From contig CALWKC010000015.1 of NCBI GenBank assembly GCA_944381165.1, positions 1 through 58,521 on the forward strand: a stretch of DNA of 58,521 nucleotides, read 5' to 3'. Below the pieces are notes generated by a model, which did not search any database, was not told the DNA's origin, and saw only the letters and a list, made by a program, of their open reading frames with translations. Every line of letters starts with the position of its first letter. Position 1 is the first letter of the stretch. The position numbers were made by a program, and so were the translations under genes. Below are positions 53,338 to 58,521 of this stretch, in pieces. Origin of the DNA: an uncultured Lachnospira sp. Lineage in GTDB: Bacteria > Bacillota > Clostridia > Lachnospirales > Lachnospiraceae.

Positions 53338-54363
53338 ATGGAAAAGAAAAATCTTGACTGGTCAAATCTCGGTTTTGGTTACATAAAGACAGACAAGAGA
53401 TTTGTTGCAAACTACAAGGACGGAGCGTGGGATGACGGCGTCATTACAGATGATGATAAGGTTGTAATCAGCGAGTGTGCAGGCGTGCTTCAGTATGCTC
53501 AGACATGCTTCGAGGGAATGAAAGCATACACCACACAGGACGGTCATGTTGTTATTTTCCGTCCGGATATGAATGCTGAGAGAATGGCAAACTCATGCCG
53601 CAGACTTGAGATGCCTGTTTATCCTGAAGATAAGTTTGTTGATGCGGTTGCGAAGGTTGTAAAGGAAAATGACGCTTGGGTGCCTCCTTATGGCTCAGGC
53701 GCTACGCTTTATATTCGTCCGTATATGTTTGGCAGCAATCCGGTTATAGGCGTAAAGCCTGCCGACGAGTATCAGTTCAGAGTGTTTGTTACTCCGGTAG
53801 GTCCGTATTTTAAGGGCGGCGCAAAGCCTCTCACAATCAAGGTGTCTGATTTTGACAGAGCGGCTCCTCACGGAACAGGTCATATCAAGGCGGGGCTTAA
53901 CTATGCAATGAGCCTTCATGCTATCGTGACTGCTCACGAGGAGGGGTATGCTGAAAATATGTATCTTGACCCTGCTACGAGAACTAAAGTTGAGGAGACA
54001 GGCGGTGCAAACTTCCTGTTTATAACAAAGGACGGCAAGGTTGTGACACCTAAGTCGGACAGTATTCTTCCTTCAATTACCCGCCGTTCGCTTGTTTATG
54101 TGGCTAAGGAATATCTCGGTCTTGAGGTTGAGGAGAGAGAGGTATTGTTCGATGAGGTTAAGGATTTTGCCGAGTGCGGTCTCTGCGGCACTGCTGCCGT
54201 TATATCGCCTGTCGGCAAGATTGTAAATCACGGCGAGGAAATCTGCCTGCCAAGCGGCATGGAGAAGATGGGTCCTACAATCCAGAAGCTTTACGATACT
54301 CTTACAGGAATTCAGATGGGCACGATTGAGGCTCCTGAGGGCTGGATTTATAAAGTAGAGTAA
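53338..54363 (+). CDS. ilvE: Branched-chain amino acid aminotransferase
   Basis: The 341-residue PLP enzyme of fold type IV carries out the last step of Val, Leu and Ile synthesis. The PLP lysine is in T-G-H-I-K-A-G-L-N-Y, and 'E-E-T-G-G-A-N-F-L-F' and 'C-G-T-A-A-V-I-S-P-V' are family motifs. It resembles the larger (about 340-residue) IlvE class. ATG 53338 (10 nt after AAAGGA) and ATG 53332 (4 nt) are both possible starts. The leader is too short for a T-box. Confidence 0.93.
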   Translation: MEKKNLDWSNLGFGYIKTDKRFVANYKDGAWDDGVITDDDKVVISECAGVLQYAQTCFEGMKAYTTQDGHVVIFRPDMNAERMANSCRRLEMPVYPEDKFVDAVAKVVKENDAWVPPYGSGATLYIRPYMFGSNPVIGVKPADEYQFRVFVTPVGPYFKGGAKPLTIKVSDFDRAAPHGTGHIKAGLNYAMSLHAIVTAHEEGYAENMYLDPATRTKVEETGGANFLFITKDGKVVTPKSDSILPSITRRSLVYVAKEYLGLEVEEREVLFDEVKDFAECGLCGTAAVISPVGKIVNHGEEICLPSGMEKMGPTIQKLYDTLTGIQMGTIEAPEGWIYKVE

Positions 54364-54404
54364 GCCTTGTGCTGCTGAGGGAAATAAAATATAGCATTTA
54401 TATA

Positions 54405-54461
54405 ATCTGCCGTATGCCGGTTGAGCTGTATTGACTGCCGGTATGCGGCAGATGTATTTTT
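54405..54461 (+). terminator. Rho-independent terminator of ilvE
   Basis: ATCTGCCGTATGCCGG (54405-54420) pairs with CCGGTATGCGGCAGAT (54438-54453), with two G-U pairs, followed by a T run. A promoter-like TTGACT with TATTTT lies inside the same segment (54431-54460) and may serve the next gene. Confidence 0.85.
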
Positions 54462-54489
54462 GGCAGGATTTTCAATAAGGGGTATTTAT

Positions 54490-54831
54490 ATGCTTGTAAA
54501 TAACAATAAAAATAAGTATACTCATTTAGATTTGGGCAGGAAAATTACAGACTTAAACGAAATACAGCACAGATTTTCATTAGTTGCAATTAAGGATACA
54601 TTTAATGAACATCCAAATCGTTTTCTGTTGTATTATAATGAAGACAGAGTGTATGACCATAGAGTATATTACGCAGAAATTTTCGAATATAAAGATAACA
54701 TAACAAAAGATGAATTTGAAATTGACGGCAAGAAATTTTTCTGGATGACAATTCAGCAAATGGAGAGAGATAAAAGAATTTCAGAGGTGAATTCTGATGT
54801 TGTAGGGTTGATTAAAGGAGTTATAGGATAA
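54490..54831 (+). CDS. Small hypothetical protein
   Basis: A 113-residue soluble, charged protein rich in Asn, Lys, Tyr and Asp, of a lower-GC style than its neighbours. I do not recognise it. It has no signal peptide or membrane segment. ATG 54490 has AAGGGG upstream; the frame is open back to TTG 54421, but that part lies inside the ilvE terminator. It lies between ilvE and the Cys-rich repeat gene and may belong to the accessory region. Confidence 0.7.
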   Translation: MLVNNNKNKYTHLDLGRKITDLNEIQHRFSLVAIKDTFNEHPNRFLLYYNEDRVYDHRVYYAEIFEYKDNITKDEFEIDGKKFFWMTIQQMERDKRISEVNSDVVGLIKGVIG

Positions 54832-54950
54832 AAATTAAAGCATATTATTCATATTGTTGAAGATATTGCGGTTCTTAAGCTGTGTGCGATTTTCTGATGT
54901 ATTTACTGAAATTTAGAGATGCCAAAAGATAAATTGAGCATAAAAAATAA

Positions 54951-54979
54951 TAGACATAAAAAACAAAGTCAGCTATACT
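54951..54979 (+). promoter_or_regulatory. Probable promoter of the Cys-rich repeat gene
   Basis: TAGACA (54951-54956, five of six matches to consensus) and TATACT (54974-54979) are 17 bp apart. The 294-bp gap before the gene holds only this and a strong but apparently unused ribosome binding site near 55054. Confidence 0.6.
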
Positions 54980-55125
54980 TGTATGTGCATAAATACAAAG
55001 AAGTGTATATTATGTACAATTTAAATGCGGGTATGGCTGATTTTTTTTATTTCAGGAGGGAGGGGAAATACAGAAAGCAGTATATTTAGGAGCTGACCCG
55101 CAGGGATAAAAATTTATAAAATTAC

Positions 55126-56673
55126 ATGAATGAGGGGTATGATGAAAAATTTGGTTTTTTGAGCAGATTGATGCTTGCGGCAGCGCTTATGACACTGATA
55201 TGGCTGTTTGCCGATTGCAGGGAGGTATATGCAGGACTTGAAAAAATAGAATGTGTTGTACACGAGATAGAGATATGCAGCATATGCGGACATAATTATA
55301 ATGACATTGAATTGTGCTCTCATCAGAAGGGGATTACATACAATTCAAAGGAGTGTAAGCCATACGAGGAAAAATATTGCAACATCTGCGGTCAAAATAT
55401 GATTTACTGCGAACACGTTGAGGGAGTTGAGTATGGCGGAACAGAATGCAAACCATGGGAACGGTGCAACATCTGCGGAAATAATTATTACGACCCGAAC
55501 GGAGCGTGTTCGCACTGGGAGGGGGAAATATACGGCGGAACAGAATGTTCAACTTATATAATTGAGGTTTGTAATATCTGCGGCAAAAACTATCATGGCG
55601 GAGATTGCCCTCATCACGAAGGGGCATGGTATGACGAGGGTTACTGTGAACTTGAAGATATGACGGTGTGCAATATCTGCGGAAATAATTATTACGACCC
55701 AAACGGGGCATGTTCGCACTGGGAGGGGGAGATATACGGCGGAATTGAATGCAGCACTACAACGATATGCAATATCTGCGGGAATAATTATTACGACCCG
55801 AACGGGGCATGTTCGCACTGGGAGGGGAACAGATACGGAGGGACGGTATGCGAGGCGAGCAGCATAACCTTGTGCAACATCTGCGGAAATAATTATTACG
55901 ACCCGAACGGAGCGTGTCCGCACTGGGAGGGGAATGAATATGGAGGAGAAACATGTAATACCTCGGTAAAACGTATATGTAATGTATGCAATGATTTATA
56001 TTTAAACTGTCTTCATATAGCCGGACATGAGTATGAAAATGTAGTTTATTATTATTACATAGAAGATAGAAAAGATCAGGCTGAAATTGACAAGCTTGAT
56101 TTAGAAACTATAAGGGACGATATTAGCAACCCGTATAATTATAAGAATAAAATATCGAAAGTTGTAAAAGTACCCACGAATACAAATGATGAATTAAAAG
56201 TGGCATGGAACGGAATAGGTACGGGCGAGCAGCAGTATTACTGCATATATGCGCTCATAATGAATATGCACGGCAATGCGGGGGAAATATCTAATGGTCC
56301 CGGTAAAGGTTACTCCATGCGATTGAACATGGAAGATATAAGGGCGCTTGAACGCAAGCCTGTGCAGAGACTGCTGCTTCTTCAGTGCAATGTCGGAAGC
56401 ATAGATCACATCGGTAATAACGTGGCATCCGTGTTTGCCGAAAAGGTGACAGGCAAAGTTATGGCAGGGGATGGCGAGGTACATATTTTGAAAAAGGAGG
56501 AATCTGGAGGTCCTGACGGATTTTTTTCGAATAATCAAAATGAATATTTGCGATATGAGGCTCACGAAAAAGGGTGGTTTTTTTATAAATATGATTGGGA
56601 CAGAGAAAGGGTTATATGTACCCAGGCAGAAGAAAACCGACGCAGAATATACCAACTGTTAGATATGTTTTGA
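55126..56673 (+). CDS. Secreted Cys-rich repeat protein with a caspase-like C-terminal domain
   Basis: The 515-residue protein has an N-terminal hydrophobic segment (about 14-30), a probable signal peptide or anchor. Residues about 52-320 hold eight repeats of C-N-I-C-G-x-N-Y...C-x-H-W-E-G...Y-G-G...C, zinc-ribbon-like CxxC...CxH units. Residues about 340-515 form a domain with N-M-H-G-N-A-G (His382) and L-L-Q-C-N-V-G (Cys421), followed by 'F-A-E-K-V-T-G-K-V-M-A'. That layout resembles clan CD cysteine peptidases (CHAT, C80) and DUF4347. The start is poor: ATG 55126 has no good site, and a better ATG (55142, after GAGGGG) is in another frame. Three paralogous genes follow. Confidence 0.75.
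   Translation: MNEGYDEKFGFLSRLMLAAALMTLIWLFADCREVYAGLEKIECVVHEIEICSICGHNYNDIELCSHQKGITYNSKECKPYEEKYCNICGQNMIYCEHVEGVEYGGTECKPWERCNICGNNYYDPNGACSHWEGEIYGGTECSTYIIEVCNICGKNYHGGDCPHHEGAWYDEGYCELEDMTVCNICGNNYYDPNGACSHWEGEIYGGIECSTTTICNICGNNYYDPNGACSHWEGNRYGGTVCEASSITLCNICGNNYYDPNGACPHWEGNEYGGETCNTSVKRICNVCNDLYLNCLHIAGHEYENVVYYYYIEDRKDQAEIDKLDLETIRDDISNPYNYKNKISKVVKVPTNTNDELKVAWNGIGTGEQQYYCIYALIMNMHGNAGEISNGPGKGYSMRLNMEDIRALERKPVQRLLLLQCNVGSIDHIGNNVASVFAEKVTGKVMAGDGEVHILKKEESGGPDGFFSNNQNEYLRYEAHEKGWFFYKYDWDRERVICTQAEENRRRIYQLLDMF
55465..55945 (+). repeat. Near-identical DNA repeats in the Cys-rich gene
   Basis: A unit of about 60 bp, encoding C-N-I-C-G-N-N-Y-Y-D-P-N-G-A-C, starts at 55465, 55669, 55768 and 55873. 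The copies differ by only a few bases, mostly silent, although the linkers between them vary. This suggests recent expansion by recombination. Four more diverged units (55276, 55378, 55570 and 55978 approximately) flank them. Confidence 0.9.
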
Positions 56674-56689
56674 GAACCTGGAGGGGAAT

Positions 56690-57331
56690 ATGAAAAATAA
56701 GAAAAAAACAATAATCTGTACTGCTGCGGCAGCACTCCTGCTGATAATATCGGGAGTGCTTATGTATATTAACAGCCCACGTTACATAATAAAAAATACA
56801 GTTATGTGGTATGAAAAGGATTTTACATTGCCGCTTTTCTGCCAGAAAATTAAATTTAAGTATAATAAGGAAAACGGCAATTATACGGGAAAGTTCCAAA
56901 TCAGCGAAAGGGGTAAAGACAGGCTTATGGAAAACCTTGCTGCTGCTCAAAAAAGGTTTGCATCGTCGCAGAATGCTCTTTTTAGCTATACTCGAAAACG
57001 TTTTGAGGATATGGAAGAGGAGGTGCTGAATGCAAGTTCTGTAGTAAATTTACTTGTTGAAACGAAAGGCAAAAAGGTTGTGAAAAAAGAGGGCATTGAG
57101 CCGGAAAAAATATATCCCGAGGAATGGATGGTTGAGGAGGATGCTGAGCTTTTAGCGTATTACTATACCCATCCGAGATATATAGAAAGGGTGACGTTAT
57201 TTCAGGACGCCCTGGGAGGACAAGAGCCGTATTGTTATATTGTGATATATAAAAATAAAGACGACAAATATTATTTATGTATAAAAAGGACGGATTTTTC
57301 CGACTGGGACGGTCCTGTCGGCGGCAGATAA
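56690..57331 (+). CDS. Membrane-anchored protein, tandem paralogue 1
   Basis: A 213-residue protein with a basic start (M-K-N-K-K-K), one membrane helix (about 7-27) and an external domain. A central stretch of charged helix (about 80-125) and a Tyr-rich C terminus (Y-C-Y-I-V-I-Y-K-N-K-D-D-K-Y-Y-L) are visible. I recognise no family. TGGAGGGG lies 6 nt before the ATG, 16 bp after the stop of the Cys-rich gene, so they should be co-transcribed. Two close copies follow. By position it could be a partner or immunity-type protein. Confidence 0.82.
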   Translation: MKNKKKTIICTAAAALLLIISGVLMYINSPRYIIKNTVMWYEKDFTLPLFCQKIKFKYNKENGNYTGKFQISERGKDRLMENLAAAQKRFASSQNALFSYTRKRFEDMEEEVLNASSVVNLLVETKGKKVVKKEGIEPEKIYPEEWMVEEDAELLAYYYTHPRYIERVTLFQDALGGQEPYCYIVIYKNKDDKYYLCIKRTDFSDWDGPVGGR

Positions 57332-57408
57332 ATTCCCAGCGGCGCTGATGAAGAAAACTAAACAGAATAATCATCTGTCAGATATGTTTTGAGAACATGG
57401 AGGGGAAT

Positions 57409-58050
57409 ATGAAAAAAAAGAAAAAAACGATAATATGTACTGCCGCGGCAGCGCTTCTGCTGATAGTATCGGGGGTGCTTATGTATATCAACAGCCCGCG
57501 CTATATAATAAAAAATACAGTTATGTGGTATGAAAAGGATTTTACATTGCCGCTTTTCTGCCAGAAAATCAAATTTAAGTATAATAAGGAAACCGGCAAT
57601 TATACGGGAAAGTTCCAAATCAGCGAAAGGGGTAAAGACAGGCTTATGGAAAACCTTGATGCTGCTCAAAGAAGGTTTGCAGCGTCGCAGAATGCGCTTT
57701 TTAGCTATACCCGAAAGCTTCTTGAGGATATGGAAGAGGAGGTGCTGAATGCAAGTTCCGTAGTAAATTTACTTGTTGAAACGAAAGGCAACAAGGTTGT
57801 GAAAAGAGAGGACATTGAACCGGAAAAAATATATCCCGAGGAATGGATGGTTGAGGAGGATGCGGAGCTTTTAGGATATTACTGTACTCATCCGAGATAT
57901 ATAGAAGGGGTGACGCTGTTTCAGGATGCTTTGAGAGGAAGAGAGCCGTATTGCTATATTGTAATATATAAAAATAAAGACGATAAATATTATTTATGCA
58001 TAAAAAGGACGGATTTTTCCGATTGGAATGGTCATTACGGCGGCAGATAA
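57409..58050 (+). CDS. Membrane-anchored protein, tandem paralogue 2
   Basis: A 213-residue copy of the previous gene, about 90 percent identical by eye. Differences cluster in the charged central helix and near the C terminus. ATG 57409 follows TGGAGGGG; an in-frame ATG at 57397 overlaps that site. The copies are spaced 719 and 721 bp apart. The duplicated unit begins with a short stretch that matches the last codons of the Cys-rich gene. Confidence 0.82.
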   Translation: MKKKKKTIICTAAAALLLIVSGVLMYINSPRYIIKNTVMWYEKDFTLPLFCQKIKFKYNKETGNYTGKFQISERGKDRLMENLDAAQRRFAASQNALFSYTRKLLEDMEEEVLNASSVVNLLVETKGNKVVKREDIEPEKIYPEEWMVEEDAELLGYYCTHPRYIEGVTLFQDALRGREPYCYIVIYKNKDDKYYLCIKRTDFSDWNGHYGGR

Positions 58051-58129
58051 AATTCCCCGCGGCGCTGATGAAAAAACTATAAGCAGAATAATCATCTGTC
58101 AGATATGTTTTGAGAACCTGGAGGGGAAT

Positions 58130-58521
58130 ATGAAAAACAAGAAAAAAACAATAATATGTACTGCTGCGGCTGCGCTTCTGCTGATAACAGCCGGTGTGCT
58201 TATCTATATTAACAGCCCGCGCTATATAATAAAAAATACAGTTATGTGGTATGAAAAGGATTTTACATTGCCGCTTTTCTGTCAGAAAATCAAATTTGAG
58301 TATAATAGGGAAAACGGCAATTATACGGGAAAGTTCCAAATCAGCGAAAGGGATGCATACAGGCTTTGGGAAAAACTTGATGCTGCTGAAAGCAGGGCAT
58401 CATCGGCACAGAATGCAATGATGCGCGCATTCAAAAGAGATGCGCATGAAGCTTTGAAAGAGGAGATAATGAATGCAACCGGAGTAGTAAATTTGTTTTA
58501 TACTTTAAAAGAATTTGACAT
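58130..58521 (+). CDS. Membrane-anchored protein, tandem paralogue 3 (cut by window end)
   Basis: The first 130 residues of a third copy are present and no stop is reached. The signal-anchor and first 70 residues follow copies 1 and 2 closely, but from about residue 73 the charged helix diverges (D-A-Y-R-L-W-E-K-L, then A-M-M-R-A-F-K-R). The same TGGAGGGG site precedes the ATG. Greater divergence suggests an older copy or selection for a different partner specificity. Confidence 0.8.
   Translation, partial: MKNKKKTIICTAAAALLLITAGVLIYINSPRYIIKNTVMWYEKDFTLPLFCQKIKFEYNRENGNYTGKFQISERDAYRLWEKLDAAESRASSAQNAMMRAFKRDAHEALKEEIMNATGVVNLFYTLKEFD

Larger units (their letters stand above)
56640..58521 (+). 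repeat. Tandem duplication with a unit of about 720 bp
   Basis: Each unit contains a leader (AGATATGTTTTGAGAAC, then TGGAGGGGAATATG) and one paralogue gene. The leader of units 2 and 3 contains the last codons and stop (D-M-F-stop) of the Cys-rich gene, so the original duplication included its 3' end. Confidence 0.9.

Noticed and set aside
54421-54489. N-terminal extension of the 113-residue gene from TTG
   Set aside because: The segment lies in the ilvE terminator and has no ribosome binding site, whereas ATG 54490 has AAGGGG upstream.
55465-55945. CRISPR array
   Set aside because: The repeated units are coding, unevenly spaced and in frame with a Cys-rich protein; the spacers are protein linkers.
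57348-57392. 14-codon ORF between paralogues 1 and 2
   Set aside because: It is a remnant of the Cys-rich gene tail; the matching stretch before copy 3 is frameshifted, so it is not conserved as a gene.

Overview
The window looks like chromosomal sequence from a low-to-mid GC, Gram-positive clostridium, most likely a member of the Lachnospiraceae. The signs are strong AGGAGG-type ribosome binding sites, SigA-type promoters with 16-17 bp spacers, MecA, GdpP, YwlE, SpoVG, CwlD and YwmB homologues, the GlgC/GlgD pair, and a pectate lyase with a Gram-positive wall-sorting tail. A surface-bound family 9 pectate lyase would suit a pectin-using gut genus such as Lachnospira or the Eubacterium eligens group, but the genus is inference.

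Layout. 1-302: three tRNAs (Asn, Glu, Cys) and a terminator. 0.6-5.1 kb: a lipoprotein, a sugar-nucleotide-type nucleotidyltransferase, a Wzz-like protein with a degenerate CpsD-like partner, a sirtuin and a DUF951 protein. 5.1-6.3 kb: rpsF-ssb-rpsR. 6.5-10.6 kb: the pectate lyase. 10.8-14.7 kb: gdpP-rplI-dnaB. 14.8-16.5 kb: a ferredoxin, a DUF1858 redox protein and mecA. 16.7-18.9 kb: a Ser/Thr kinase fused to a P-loop domain, followed by a second P-loop protein; the kinase appears to start at AUA. 19-23.2 kb: cwlD, the Sua5/TsaC enzyme, ywlE, rpiB, upp and dCMP deaminase. 23.5-25.1 kb: an aldo/keto reductase behind a switch-like leader, and a DUF402 protein. 25.3-32.4 kb: a complete F-type ATP synthase operon whose c subunit carries a Na+-binding signature, followed by a ywmB homologue. 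33.4-39.4 kb: a methyltransferase, a large unknown ectoprotein and a class A penicillin-binding protein. 39.5-44.7 kb (minus strand): a PRPP synthetase, a DnaC/DnaI-like loader, a DnaD protein, a dense DnaA-box cluster and murC. 45-54.4 kb: glgC-glgD, spoVG-pth-mfd, an aldolase-type metalloenzyme and a branched-chain aminotransferase.

54.4 kb to the end looks like an accessory locus and is the most interesting part. A small orphan gene precedes a probably secreted 515-residue protein. That protein has eight CxxC...CxH repeats and a C-terminal domain whose HG and QCNxG motifs resemble caspase-like (clan CD, CHAT/C80/DUF4347-like) proteins. It is followed by at least three tandem copies of a membrane-anchored protein of about 213 residues, the last cut by the window end. 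The layout is that of an effector followed by amplified partner or immunity genes.

Several non-coding structures also stand out: two interleaved perfect inverted repeats before the aldo/keto reductase, a hairpin that buries the ywmB ribosome binding site, a GC-rich three-way junction before cwlD, and a terminator-like hairpin in the dnaD leader next to the DnaA boxes. Everything was read by eye from the sequence; no searches or folding programs were run.
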